DNA of 64,000 nt from Granulicella aggregans. Its GTDB lineage: Bacteria; Acidobacteriota; Terriglobia; Terriglobales; Acidobacteriaceae. The translations under genes and the position numbers were made by a program. This document shows, piece by piece, positions 42,280-51,291 of the stretch. Under the pieces are notes generated by a model that worked only from the letters and a program-made list of their open reading frames with translations, searched no databases and had not been told where the DNA came from. The stretch is from contig NZ_JAGSYE010000002.1 of assembly GCF_025685565.1 (NCBI RefSeq), positions 1,178,001-1,242,000 on the forward strand, written 5' to 3'. The first letter of the stretch is position 1. Every line of letters starts with the position of its first letter.

Positions 42280-42477
42280 CTCTAAGTGATTGCCCTGCTA
42301 CTCGGCTCGGCATCGTGGCAATATATCAGACACGACTTTTCTGGCCATGCGGGTGCGCAACCAATAGTTCATAGATACAGAACTAATGAATCTCGAGAAT
42401 CGCCGCCACCATCCATTCAACTGAACGCACGCCGGGCAACAAAGTTCAAACGCAGCAGACAAATCAGGAGAATCGCA

Positions 42478-43209
42478 ATGGGAAAACTTGACGGAAAAGT
42501 AGCGGTCATCACCGCAGCCACCTCGGGCATGGCCCTCGCCACCGCAAAGCTCTTCGTCGAAGAAGGCGCCTACGTCTTCATTACCGGACGCCGCCAGGAC
42601 AAGCTCGATGAGGCTGTAAAAGCCATCGGCCGCAACGTCACTGGCGTCCAGGGCGACGCAGCCAACCTCGCCGACCTCGACCGCCTGTACGAAGTCGTGA
42701 AGAAGGAGAAGGGCAAGATCGACATACTCTTTGCCAGCGCCGGGCAGGGCGAGTTCGGCAAGATCGGCGAGATCACCGAGAAGCACTTCGACGATATCTT
42801 TAACCTCAACGTCCGCGGAACCCTCTTCACCGTGCAGAAGGCTCTTCCCCTCTTCACGGACGGCGGCTCCATCATCATGAACGGCTCTATCGCTGGCATT
42901 AAGGGCTTCCAATCCTTCGGCGTCTACGCCGCCAGCAAGGCCGCCGTACGCTCCTTCGCGCGCACCTGGCTCAACGACCTGAAGGACCGCAAGATCCGCG
43001 TCAACGTCATCAGCCCCGGCCCCATCGACACGCCCATCCTCGACCCGCTCGGGCCCGATGCGAAGGCGCAGTTCACATCCATGATCCCGCGCGGAGAGAT
43101 CGGCCGCCCGGAGGAGATCGCCACCGTCGCCCTCTTCCTCGCCTCCAGCGATTCCAGCTTCGTCAACGGCGTAGAACTCTACGTCGACGGCGGCATGTCT
43201 CAGATCTAA
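42478..43209 (+). CDS. SDR family oxidoreductase
   Basis: This 243-residue short-chain dehydrogenase has the cofactor loop TAATSGMALATAKL, LFASAGQ (NNAG position), the catalytic serine in IMNGSIAG and the YAASKAAV tyrosine-lysine pair. The second glycine of TGxxxGIG is replaced by alanine/leucine, a small departure. The end SSFVNGVELYVDGGMSQI is typical. The ATG at 42478 is used; longer in-frame starts to 42286 are not supported. Substrate is unknown. Confidence 0.9.
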   Translation: MGKLDGKVAVITAATSGMALATAKLFVEEGAYVFITGRRQDKLDEAVKAIGRNVTGVQGDAANLADLDRLYEVVKKEKGKIDILFASAGQGEFGKIGEITEKHFDDIFNLNVRGTLFTVQKALPLFTDGGSIIMNGSIAGIKGFQSFGVYAASKAAVRSFARTWLNDLKDRKIRVNVISPGPIDTPILDPLGPDAKAQFTSMIPRGEIGRPEEIATVALFLASSDSSFVNGVELYVDGGMSQI

Positions 43210-43221
43210 CCTCAACAACTC

Positions 43222-43265
43222 TGGGTATCCCATATCTGGCAGCTTCATCGCCAGATGTGGGAGCC
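43222..43265 (+). repeat. Covarying hairpin repeat, copy 3 (before proC)
   Basis: A diverged copy with a long stem, CCCATATCTGGC/GCCAGATGTGGG (one wobble). It ends 29 bases before proC. Confidence 0.7.
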
Positions 43266-43294
43266 CAGGCGTCTCAGTCTGATAGCCTTTCCAG

Positions 43295-44158
43295 ATGAGC
43301 ACGCAAGAAGAATCCTTCATCACCCCCGCCGCCATCCCGCCTACACTCCCCGGCCTCCGCGTAGCCGTTCTTGGAGCGGGCAAGATGGGCGGCATCCTGC
43401 TCCAGGCCTTTCTCAAGAACAACCTCCTCGCACCCGAGCAGATCGTCGCCACGGTGCAGCACTCGGAGCGCGCCCTCGCACTCTCCGCGCAGTTCGGCGT
43501 CGAAGTCATCACCGACAACCTCGAAGCCGCCCAGCGCGCCGACGTCATCCTCATCGGGGTCAAGCCCATCCAGGTCCCGGCACTTATCGAGACCATCAAG
43601 CCCGCGTTGACGAAGGAGAAGCTGCTGCTCTCCTTCGCCGCCTCGGTCACCACCAAGTCCATCGAAGAGGCGTCCGGAATCGACATCGCGGCGATCCGCG
43701 CGATGCCCAACACGCCAGCTATGCTCGCCGCCGGCATCACGGCGCTCTGCGCCGGCCGTTTCGTCTCCGAACAGCAGATGGCCATCGCCCAGCGCATCTT
43801 CCAGACCGTAGGCCGCACCGTCGTCGTCGATGAAAAACACATGGACGCCGTCACCGGTCTCTCGGGTTCCGGCCCCGCCTTCCTCTACATCATCATCGAG
43901 GCCCTCGCCGAAGCCGGCGTCAACGTCGGCCTGCCTCGCGACGTCGCCACGCTGCTCGCCGCGCAGACCACCTACGGGTCGGCCCGCATGGTGCTCGAGA
44001 CCGGCTACCACCCAGCGCTGCTGAAGGACGCCGTAACCACCCCCGCCGGCTGCACTGTAGACGGCATCCTCGAATTGGAAGAAGGCGGCCTTCGCGTCAC
44101 CCTCATCAAAGCCGTCAAACGAGCCACCCAGCGCGCCAAGGAACTCGCCGCGGGCTAA
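43295..44158 (+). CDS. proC: Pyrroline-5-carboxylate reductase
   Basis: This 287-residue enzyme of proline synthesis reduces pyrroline-5-carboxylate with NAD(P)H. Seen are the N-terminal VAVLGAGKMGGILLQAF nucleotide site, IRAMPNTPAMLAAGITAL and the C-terminal dimer domain with TGLSGSGPAFLYIIIEALAE and TTPAGCTVDGILELEE. A palindromic repeat lies 29 bases upstream. It is a single gene. Confidence 0.95.
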   Translation: MSTQEESFITPAAIPPTLPGLRVAVLGAGKMGGILLQAFLKNNLLAPEQIVATVQHSERALALSAQFGVEVITDNLEAAQRADVILIGVKPIQVPALIETIKPALTKEKLLLSFAASVTTKSIEEASGIDIAAIRAMPNTPAMLAAGITALCAGRFVSEQQMAIAQRIFQTVGRTVVVDEKHMDAVTGLSGSGPAFLYIIIEALAEAGVNVGLPRDVATLLAAQTTYGSARMVLETGYHPALLKDAVTTPAGCTVDGILELEEGGLRVTLIKAVKRATQRAKELAAG

Positions 44159-44172
44159 CCCTCTCTTGGTTC

Positions 44173-44205
44173 GTCATTCTGAGCGAAGCGAAGAATCCCC
44201 GCATT
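44173..44205 (+). repeat. GTCATTCTGAGCGAAGCGAAGAATC repeat (before ctaA)
   Basis: A copy of a second repeat type, also found at 51152-51180 and 53183-53210 and in weaker form near 30486. The TTCTGAGC start and GAAGAATC core are conserved. It is followed at once by copy 4 of the other family. Confidence 0.65.
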
Positions 44206-44228
44206 CGCTTTGGCCCTGCAACAAGAAT

Positions 44229-44270
44229 CGGGTGCCCCATCCATGCGGTTTCCCCGCATGGGTGGGACGG
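44229..44270 (+). repeat. Covarying hairpin repeat, copy 4 (before ctaA)
   Basis: The inner stem is CCATGCGG/CCGCATGG with loop TTTC. It ends 36 bases before ctaA. Confidence 0.75.
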
Positions 44271-44306
44271 ACACCGTCACCCCGCCCACAGTCGTAGAAT
44301 GTCGGT

Positions 44307-45251
44307 ATGGCAACGGCAACCGTAGTCGCCCCCGCAAAGAATACCCGAGCCGTGGCCCGCTTCGCCTGGGTCACGCTCTGCTTCTTCATCCTCGTCGTCC
44401 TTTGGGGAGCGGTCGTGCGCGCCACCGGCTCCGGCGGAGGCTGCGGCAGCAACTGGCCGCTCTGCAACGGAGACTTCGTACCGCACCACCCGCGCCTCGC
44501 CACCGTCATCGAGTTCACCCACCGGTCCACATCCGGCATCTGCACAGCCCTGCTCGTCGTCCTCGGCATCTTCACCTTCCGCGTTACTCCGCGCGGCCAC
44601 CGCGCTCGCAACGCTGTCCTCTGGGCCGCCTTCCTGCTCGTCACCGAAGCTCTCCTCGGCGCGATGCTCGTCCTCCGCCACTGGGTCGAAGCCAACATCT
44701 CCACCGGCCGCGACATCGCCCAGTGCATCCACCTCACCAACACCATGCTTTTCATGGCCGCACTCGCGCTCACAGCTTTCTACCTGACACCAGACACGCA
44801 CCCTGTTGCGTCATTACGCTCGTCGCGCCCAGCCGCGGTAATTGCCATCGTAGCCACGCTCTTCATCGCCGCCACTGGCTCGCTGGCCGCTCTCGCCGAC
44901 ACGCTCTTCCCCTCACCCAGCCTCGCCGCCGCCTTCGCATCGGATATGTCCTCAGCCTCACCCATCCTCGTCCGCATGCGCTGGATGCACCCTGCGATGG
45001 CGATCATCGGCACCGTTTGCGTCCTCCTCATGCTCCGAGTCACCGGACTTCGCAGCCCGCTTGCCCGCATCGTTGTCTCTCTGTTAGGCGCGCAGTTCGT
45101 TCTCGGCATAGCAGATGTCCTGCTCCTCGCCCCTATCTGGATGCAGGTTCTCCACCTGCTAGGCGCAGACCTCTACTGGATCGCCCTCACATTGCTAGCC
45201 GCAAAGCTCATCTGGCCCGCCACTAACGACCATGCGAGCCAAGTCGCATGA
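44307..45251 (+). CDS. ctaA: Heme A synthase
   Basis: This 314-residue inner-membrane protein of the CtaA/COX15 family oxidises heme O to heme A for cytochrome oxidase. There are eight membrane helices, with GAVVRATGSGGGCGSNWPLC and IEFTHRSTSGI in the first half and RMRWMHPAMAIIG and LHLLGADLYW in the second, giving the axial histidines. The CGSNWPLC cysteine pair is typical. Its end overlaps the following hypothetical by four bases. Two repeats precede it. Confidence 0.93.
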   Translation: MATATVVAPAKNTRAVARFAWVTLCFFILVVLWGAVVRATGSGGGCGSNWPLCNGDFVPHHPRLATVIEFTHRSTSGICTALLVVLGIFTFRVTPRGHRARNAVLWAAFLLVTEALLGAMLVLRHWVEANISTGRDIAQCIHLTNTMLFMAALALTAFYLTPDTHPVASLRSSRPAAVIAIVATLFIAATGSLAALADTLFPSPSLAAAFASDMSSASPILVRMRWMHPAMAIIGTVCVLLMLRVTGLRSPLARIVVSLLGAQFVLGIADVLLLAPIWMQVLHLLGADLYWIALTLLAAKLIWPATNDHASQVA

Positions 45252-45793
45252 GATGGCTTGATCAACGAAGCTGGACAAGCCTCGATACTGCTGACTCCAT
45301 CGTAATCACGGTTGTCCGCGATAGAGGTCTGCTCAGTTCTCTGGTAGGTCCATTGATGATCTTCTTTGTATTTTCCGTGGCCTACCATTACCGGAGTTGG
45401 TTTTGGTTCGCTTGTGGGGTTATCGGCCTCGGGTCAACCATTGCCGATTGGCTGCATGGCAATATGACACAGCTTACCGTGACTACTCGCGAACTCACCG
45501 TCCGAGGAAACGTGGGGAAGACGTTCGACGACAGCGTCTGCGTCAGCGCTCACGGTCTGAGCTCGCTCGCGTACTATAACGGCGGCGAGGACGATCCCTC
45601 AGGCCTCTATGCTTTTAGCGGATACTCTCAGAGCTGTCTTATAAGTGGCTTGAACGAGCGACAAGCTACGGAGGTCGCACTCCTCATCTACAAGCGGTTC
45701 CCTGATCTGGAATCTGGCGATACGAACAGTGGTTCGCTGCTCTTCGGAAATAGAGGTGAATTGATGAGTCTTGGACTCTCAAAGCCCAAGTGA
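45248..45793 (+). CDS. Hypothetical membrane protein downstream of ctaA
   Basis: This 181-residue protein overlaps the ctaA stop (ATGA). It has two closely spaced hydrophobic segments (~29-65, SSLVGPLMIFFVFSVAYHY and FWFACGVIGLGSTIADWL) and a soluble C-terminal part. The pattern, with TVTTRELTVRGNVG, resembles a PH-like membrane domain. No function is known. The GC content seems lower than that of its neighbours. Confidence 0.65.
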   Translation: MRWLDQRSWTSLDTADSIVITVVRDRGLLSSLVGPLMIFFVFSVAYHYRSWFWFACGVIGLGSTIADWLHGNMTQLTVTTRELTVRGNVGKTFDDSVCVSAHGLSSLAYYNGGEDDPSGLYAFSGYSQSCLISGLNERQATEVALLIYKRFPDLESGDTNSGSLLFGNRGELMSLGLSKPK

Positions 45794-45855
45794 CCAGGGC
45801 GATACTCCGCCCCACTTAGCCAGACTCACCTAGCCGCCTGAAGCGGAAAGCTTCT

Positions 45856-48183
45856 TTACTTCCCCACCACCTCCACCGTAGCCCCGGTCCCGCTCAACTT
45901 CCCAGCCGCATCATCCCACTTCAACTTCGTCACCTCGAACTTGCCCTGTTCATACGCATACGTCTTGCCATCATCGTTATAAAGTTCGAAGCTCGCATCC
46001 GATCCCGGATACACCTTTACCTTCGCGATCTTCTGCACCTCGTTCGTGCTCTCTACATAGGAGCCCATGGGCAGAATCGACCCCGCTTTCACAAACAGCG
46101 GCAGCGTATCAATCGGCGCATTGACGGAGATCGTCTGCCCGCCATGCACCTTCTCGTTCGTCCAGAAGTTGTACCAGTCCGTCCCCGCCGGCAGATAAAC
46201 CTCGCGTGTCGTCACGCCCTGCTCGGTCACTGGAGCCACCAGCACCGCCGGGCCAAACATGTACTCATCGCCAATGTTCGCCACCTTCGGATCGTCGCCA
46301 AAGTCCATGAACAGGCCACGCATAAAGGGCGCTCCCGTCATATGCGTCTTGTAGCCAAGCGAGTAGATATACGGCATCAACTCATACCGCAGCTTCAGAT
46401 ACTTCTCCAGGATCGGCTCCGCCTGCTTGCCATACGACCACACCTCGTTGAACTTGCGTCCGCCGTGGGTGCGGAAGTTAGGCTGAAACGCTCCGTACTC
46501 GAACCACCGTGTGTAGAGCTCCGGATAGTCATCGTAGTGATTGACATTCTCGCGAGCGTCCGAAGGATCGAGCAGCGGCGTCCGCTCTGGCTTGTGGAAG
46601 TACGGAATGTCCTGCCATCCGCCAATGTCGGTGCTCCAGTAGGGCGACCCCGAAGCCACAAAGTTGATGCCCGTCGGCACCTGCCGCTTCAGCACGTCCC
46701 AGGTCGGGCTGATGTCCGACGACCAGAAGATCGCCCCGTTATGCTGCGCTCCAAGATACGAGTCACGAGCCAGAATCAGCGCCCGCTCCTTCATGTCGCG
46801 CCTCATCCCGTTGTAGAACGCAGCGGTATGAAACAGCGGATAGACGTTGAAGAACTGCGTCCCCGGCCCAACATGGAAGTAGCTGTTGCCAGGGCTAAGG
46901 TCCGGCTCCGTCTCATCCGCCCAGAACGCGTCGAAGCCCTTCTTCACATAGTTCTCGTTCACTATGTTCCAGTACCACTTCGCCGCGTCGGGATTCGTCG
47001 TATCGATGTCCGATCCAGCGAGGTCATACGGCAGTCCATTGGTCGGCGTGCCATCGGCCAGCTTCTCAAACCAGTCGTTCTTCTTGATCGTGTCGTAGAA
47101 CCGGCTCTCCGGAACAAAACGCGGCCACACGCTGATCATCACGTGGAAGTTCATCGCGTGCAGCTCTTTGTTCATCTCCACCGGGTCCGGCCACATCGCG
47201 GGGTCCATGTCCATCTGGCCCATCTTCGTGTACGTAAACCAGTCGATCACCAGGTCATCGATCGGCAGATGCCGGTCGCGATATCCCTTCGCCACGGCAA
47301 GAATCTCCGCCTGGCTCCGATACCTCTGCTTGCACTGGATATATCCATACGCCGACTTCGGCAGCATGGGCGTATCCCCCGTGAGCAACCGGTAACCCTC
47401 GTAGATCTCGTCATACGTCTTACCCGCAATCACGAAGAACGAGACCCGCTGCCCCACGTCCGACACGAAGTTCGTCGAGTCGTTGAACGCGAAGCTGGCC
47501 GTGGTCTTCGATGGGTTGTCCCACAGAATTCCATAGCCCTTATTTGTAACCACGAAAGGCACACATACGCTTTGCCCGCCAGGAGCGTTGTAGTCATGCT
47601 CGCAATGCACGACGTGTCCACGCCGGTCGAGGTAGCCTTCCTGGTTCTGCCCCAGCCCATAGTAGTGCTCGTCTTTTTGCGCGGAGAAGTTAGCACCCAC
47701 GGTAAAGAAAGGCTTGTCCGTCGGACGGCGGTCGTACTCAACGTCATATGTTCCGTCTTTGTGGTTCGGGATCGCCATCTGCCATCCGCCCATATCCACA
47801 AGCGTCTTTCCCTCCGGCGTCTTGAAGCTGATCCCCACATACGGCGCGGAACCCGAGAAGAACTTAGAAGTCTCGGGCATCGGGCCGCCTGGGTGTGGCG
47901 GCGGAGTCACCGTCACCACCATCCGCGACGACCGCAGCACATCTCGCTCTCCATCCTTCGCAATCGACCATCCCTCCGGCATCGCCTTCGCGACGATCCC
48001 GTACCCCGGCGCAGCCAGTGCCTCCTCCTTCATCAGGCTCAGAGTCACACGCACGACATTCGGCGCGTACGGCTCGACCATCACCGTCGATTTGCCTCGT
48101 TCCAGCGTCAACTTCTGTGCCGGGACTGTCGAAGTTGCAAGGAAAGTTCCAAGAAGGGACGCTGCTAAAACGATTTTTGTCAT
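45856..48183 (-). CDS. Glycoside hydrolase family 31 (alpha-xylosidase/alpha-glucosidase type)
   Basis: This exported enzyme of about 775 residues starts at ATG 48183 with a signal peptide (KIVLAASLLGTFLATSTVPA). GH31 features are the beta-barrel nucleophile segment GFDAFWADETEPDLSPGN, DLVIDWFTYTKMG, the NHYDDYPELYTRWFEYGAFQ region, and a C-terminal beta domain (VLVAPVTEQGVTTREVYLPA). Its EPD nucleophile context is close to alpha-xylosidases. It diverges from the GH35 gene and sits with GH2 and a LacI regulator, so plant or microbial glycan degradation is likely. Confidence 0.92.
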   Translation of the reverse strand: MTKIVLAASLLGTFLATSTVPAQKLTLERGKSTVMVEPYAPNVVRVTLSLMKEEALAAPGYGIVAKAMPEGWSIAKDGERDVLRSSRMVVTVTPPPHPGGPMPETSKFFSGSAPYVGISFKTPEGKTLVDMGGWQMAIPNHKDGTYDVEYDRRPTDKPFFTVGANFSAQKDEHYYGLGQNQEGYLDRRGHVVHCEHDYNAPGGQSVCVPFVVTNKGYGILWDNPSKTTASFAFNDSTNFVSDVGQRVSFFVIAGKTYDEIYEGYRLLTGDTPMLPKSAYGYIQCKQRYRSQAEILAVAKGYRDRHLPIDDLVIDWFTYTKMGQMDMDPAMWPDPVEMNKELHAMNFHVMISVWPRFVPESRFYDTIKKNDWFEKLADGTPTNGLPYDLAGSDIDTTNPDAAKWYWNIVNENYVKKGFDAFWADETEPDLSPGNSYFHVGPGTQFFNVYPLFHTAAFYNGMRRDMKERALILARDSYLGAQHNGAIFWSSDISPTWDVLKRQVPTGINFVASGSPYWSTDIGGWQDIPYFHKPERTPLLDPSDARENVNHYDDYPELYTRWFEYGAFQPNFRTHGGRKFNEVWSYGKQAEPILEKYLKLRYELMPYIYSLGYKTHMTGAPFMRGLFMDFGDDPKVANIGDEYMFGPAVLVAPVTEQGVTTREVYLPAGTDWYNFWTNEKVHGGQTISVNAPIDTLPLFVKAGSILPMGSYVESTNEVQKIAKVKVYPGSDASFELYNDDGKTYAYEQGKFEVTKLKWDDAAGKLSGTGATVEVVGK

Positions 48184-48242
48184 AAGGGGTTTCCCACAAC
48201 AATCTAAACCGCGAAAGACATCTCTGTACAGACACGAACGCC

Positions 48243-48281
48243 CGGGTGCCCCATCCATGCCCTCTCATCGCATGGTCGGGA
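48243..48281 (+). repeat. Covarying hairpin repeat, copy 5 (before GH35)
   Basis: The inner stem is CCATGC/GCATGG. It ends 12 bases before the first possible GH35 start. Confidence 0.7.
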
Positions 48282-48293
48282 AGCAGAAAGTCC

Positions 48294-49934
48294 ATGCGAA
48301 AATCTGCGAAGATACTCCCTATGCTTCGCACAACCATCGCCGCACTCGCCCTCGCCGCGACCCTCCATGCCCAGGCACCTCAGAAGACTCCGCGCAACCC
48401 CATGCCCGCCCTCGTCGAACGCGACGGTCGCTTCGCCCTCATGGTTGACGGAGCCCCGTACCTGATGCTCGCCACGCAGGTGAACAACTCTTCGGCGTTC
48501 GCAGCGACGATGCCCGAGGTCTGGCCCGCCGCCGAGCAGTTGCACATCAACACCCTCGAAGCTCCCGTCTACTGGGAGACCATGGAGACAACCCCAGGCC
48601 ACTTCGACTTCGCCCAGGTCGACATGCTCATCGACCAGTCCCGCCAGCACAACGTCCGCCTGGTGCTGCTCTGGTTCGGCACCTGGAAGAACGGCAGCGG
48701 CCACTACTTGCCGCAGTGGATGAAGCTGGATGAACAGAAGTACCCTCACGTCGTCACCGCCAAGGGCGTCGCCGTGGATTCGCTCTCGCCGCACTCGAAG
48801 TTCACTCTCGAAGCCGACAAGCGAGCCTTCACCGCACTCATGCGGCACCTGAAGGAAAAAGACCCGCAGCACACCGTCATCATGGTGCAGGTAGAGAACG
48901 AGTCGGGCACCTACGGTACCGTCCGCGACCACTCCGCCACCGCCGACGCGCTCTTCGCGCAGCAAGTCCCGGATGTTGCGTTGAAAGCCATGGGCAAGTC
49001 GCAGTCCGGCACCTGGCAGCAGGTCTTCGGCGACGATGCTGACGGCATCTTCCACTCCTGGTACGTCGCCAGTTACATCCAGCAGGTCGCCGCCGCGGGC
49101 AAGGCAGAGTATCCGCTCCCCTTCTACGCCAACGCCGCCCTCCGCGATCCCATCCACCCTGGCAAGCAGGGCAGTTGGGAATCCGGCGGCCCCACCGACG
49201 ACGTGCTCGCCCTGTGGAAGGCCGCCGCCCCCAGCATCGACGTCCTCGCCCCCGACATCTACATGGACGAACACAAGAAGTACACGGCGGTCCTCGACCT
49301 CTACTCCCGTCCCGACAACGCTCTCATGGTGCCCGAGACCGGCAACTCCTCCGACTTCGCCCGCTTCTGCTTCGAGGCCATCGGCCACGGCTCGCTAAGC
49401 TGGTCACCCTTCGGCATGGACTTCACCGGATACGCCAACTATCCCAACGGCGCCGCGAAGATCGATGACAAGCTGCTGAAGCAGTTCAGCTTCAACTTCG
49501 CCGATCTCGCTCCGATCTCCCGCCTCATCGCCCGGCTCAACTTCGAGGGCAGGGTCAAAGGCGTAGCGGAAGACGAAGCGCCTGACGCAAAGCACGTCCA
49601 GCGCCTCGACTTCGGTGACTGGACCGCCGTCATCTCCTACGGCCTGCCCCAGTTTGGCGGATGGACGCCCGCACCCGGCAACAAGCCCCCTACCGGCGAG
49701 GCCCTCGTCGCCCAGCTAGGCCCCAACGAGTTCCTCGTCACCGCCTACAACGCCCGCGTCGACTTCGAACCCAAGGCGCCGGGCAAGCAGCGCCAGTGGC
49801 TCGCCGTCGAAGAAGGCAACTACACCGGCCAAAAGTGGAATCGGGCACGTATATGGAACGGCGACCAGTCTGACTACGGCCTCAACTTCCTCACCGGGCC
49901 GCAACTGCTCAAAGTCACCGTCGCCACCTACTGA
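48294..49934 (+). CDS. Glycoside hydrolase family 35 beta-galactosidase, exported
   Basis: About 546 residues; start at 48294 or 48321 (MLRTTIAALALAATLHAQAP is the signal peptide either way). GH35-type features are the N-terminal MLATQVNNSSAFAATMPEVW, TLEAPVYWETMETTPGHFDF, the acid/base VQVENESGTYG and the nucleophile in LMVPETGNSSDFARF. The C-terminal part matches proteins with a DUF5597 domain. The protein should release terminal beta-galactose outside the cytoplasm. A palindromic repeat ends 12 bases before the first start. Confidence 0.88.
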   Translation: MRKSAKILPMLRTTIAALALAATLHAQAPQKTPRNPMPALVERDGRFALMVDGAPYLMLATQVNNSSAFAATMPEVWPAAEQLHINTLEAPVYWETMETTPGHFDFAQVDMLIDQSRQHNVRLVLLWFGTWKNGSGHYLPQWMKLDEQKYPHVVTAKGVAVDSLSPHSKFTLEADKRAFTALMRHLKEKDPQHTVIMVQVENESGTYGTVRDHSATADALFAQQVPDVALKAMGKSQSGTWQQVFGDDADGIFHSWYVASYIQQVAAAGKAEYPLPFYANAALRDPIHPGKQGSWESGGPTDDVLALWKAAAPSIDVLAPDIYMDEHKKYTAVLDLYSRPDNALMVPETGNSSDFARFCFEAIGHGSLSWSPFGMDFTGYANYPNGAAKIDDKLLKQFSFNFADLAPISRLIARLNFEGRVKGVAEDEAPDAKHVQRLDFGDWTAVISYGLPQFGGWTPAPGNKPPTGEALVAQLGPNEFLVTAYNARVDFEPKAPGKQRQWLAVEEGNYTGQKWNRARIWNGDQSDYGLNFLTGPQLLKVTVATY

Positions 49935-49951
49935 TCGCCGAAGTCTGTCGA

Positions 49952-51118
49952 TCAACGCTTCGCTCGCGCCACCTTCAGCGCTGGCTTTGCCTCATGCACC
50001 TCGGATCGCGCTTTCGCCACAGCCACCTTCGCCGCTCCCGAAGACTCGCGCACCATCAGCTCCGGCTCGAACGTCATCTCCTCCGGATACGCCTCGTGAG
50101 GCTTTGCAATCCGCTTCACCAGCAACTGCGCCGCCGCCTCGCCCATCTTGTGCAGCGGCTGACGAATCGTCGTCAAACTTGGGGTCTGGTACATCGCGCT
50201 CGCAATATCGTCGAACCCCACCACCGACACATCTCCCGGCACCGACAACCCCACATCCGCCAGCGCCCGCACCGCTCCAATCGCCGCAATATCGTTAAAA
50301 CTGAAGATCGCCGTGAAATCTCGCGTCTTCGTCAGCAGGTCGCGAATCACCGGATACCCCAGCTCCGGCGACGATGAGTTCGCCTCCAGATACACGCAAA
50401 GCTCCGGATGTACCGGCACCCCCATCGCCTTGGCCATCTTCAGGATGCTCTCCCACCGCGTCTCGGAGTCGGGAATATGCTTCTGCCCCTTCATGAACAC
50501 AATCCGCTTATGTCCCTGGTCGCGCAGATGCTTCAACGCTAGCGCAGCCGATCGATCGTGATCGAGCACGATATTGCTTACGCCCTTCATCCTCTTGTGC
50601 CCGGAGATCGACACTACCGGCTGATTCACAGTCTCGTTCAGCGTCGTATTGACCAGGATGAATCCATCCACCGCCCGCTTGATCAGCAGCCGCGGATACT
50701 CGTCGATCAGGTCCGCCCGTCCCTGGTGGCACAGCACCATGTAGATGTAGCCCGCCTCCATCAGCGTCCGCTCCACGCCGTTCATCACCATGGTGAAGTA
50801 GCCTTCGCTCAACTCCGGCACGATCACTCCGATCGTCAGCGTCTGCCGCATCCGCAGCGACCGAGCGATGGTATTGGGTCTATAGTCCAACTTCTTCGCC
50901 GCGGCCAGCACCCGCTCCCGCGTCGCCGGGGCGATCGACTTCGCCCCCGGAGCATCGTTCAACACAATCGAAACCGTCGCCGGCGACAGATCCAGATACT
51001 CCGCCATCACCTTCAGGTTGACCGGCCGGTTCTCTGTTGGCTTCTCGGGTTTTTCTTTCGGCTTCTCTGGTTTCAAAGTCATGGCCGATCCTATCTCGCC
51101 AGCTTCCAGATCGTCCAT
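49952..51118 (-). CDS. LacI-family transcriptional regulator
   Basis: Up to 388 residues (a start at 51082, MTLKPEKP, is equally possible). The helix-turn-helix is near residues 38-60 (LKVMAEYLDLSPATVSIVLN) with the hinge ATRERVLAAAKKLDYRPNTIARSL, followed by a periplasmic-binding-type sugar domain ending ESSGAAKVAVAKA. A lysine/proline-rich linker precedes the HTH. It lies between the GH35 and GH2 genes and probably controls them in response to a sugar. The gene diverges from GH2. Confidence 0.92.
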   Translation of the reverse strand: MDDLEAGEIGSAMTLKPEKPKEKPEKPTENRPVNLKVMAEYLDLSPATVSIVLNDAPGAKSIAPATRERVLAAAKKLDYRPNTIARSLRMRQTLTIGVIVPELSEGYFTMVMNGVERTLMEAGYIYMVLCHQGRADLIDEYPRLLIKRAVDGFILVNTTLNETVNQPVVSISGHKRMKGVSNIVLDHDRSAALALKHLRDQGHKRIVFMKGQKHIPDSETRWESILKMAKAMGVPVHPELCVYLEANSSSPELGYPVIRDLLTKTRDFTAIFSFNDIAAIGAVRALADVGLSVPGDVSVVGFDDIASAMYQTPSLTTIRQPLHKMGEAAAQLLVKRIAKPHEAYPEEMTFEPELMVRESSGAAKVAVAKARSEVHEAKPALKVARAKR

Positions 51119-51151
51119 CTCAATTCCACTCGCCTCTGTCCGTTACCCGCC

Positions 51152-51180
51152 GTCATTCTGAGCGAAGCGAAGAATCCCGA
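51152..51180 (+). repeat. GTCATTCTGAGC repeat (LacI / GH2 gap)
   Basis: A copy of the second repeat type in the divergent gap between the LacI-family and GH2 genes, near-identical to the one at 44173. Confidence 0.65.
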
Positions 51181-51247
51181 CGAACCCAATCCCACCCGAA
51201 CCGCTCGAACCTTTCTGCCCACACCCAAAGTTGGCGCCATAAAAACG

Positions 51248-51258
51248 TGGTCAGACCA
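51248..51258. promoter_or_regulatory. Palindromic operator candidate upstream of the GH2 gene
   Basis: TGGTCAGACCA is an 11-base palindrome with a single central base, 33 bases before the GH2 start, in the gap shared with the LacI-family gene. It matches the TGGTNNNACCA pattern known for FadR-type GntR regulators, not a typical CG-centred LacI site, so another regulator may act here. Confidence 0.45.
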
Positions 51259-51291
51259 ATTTGGCGTACTATTTCCACGACGACTTTATCC

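Noticed and set aside
42298-43854. 518-residue open frame on the minus strand
   Set aside because: It runs opposite the SDR and proC genes, both well supported. Its translation is low-complexity glycine/valine/aspartate-rich.
46144-48168. 674-residue open frame on the plus strand
   Set aside because: It is the antisense shadow of the GH31 gene. Long open shadows are expected at this GC content, and the product is arginine/histidine/leucine-rich with no motif.
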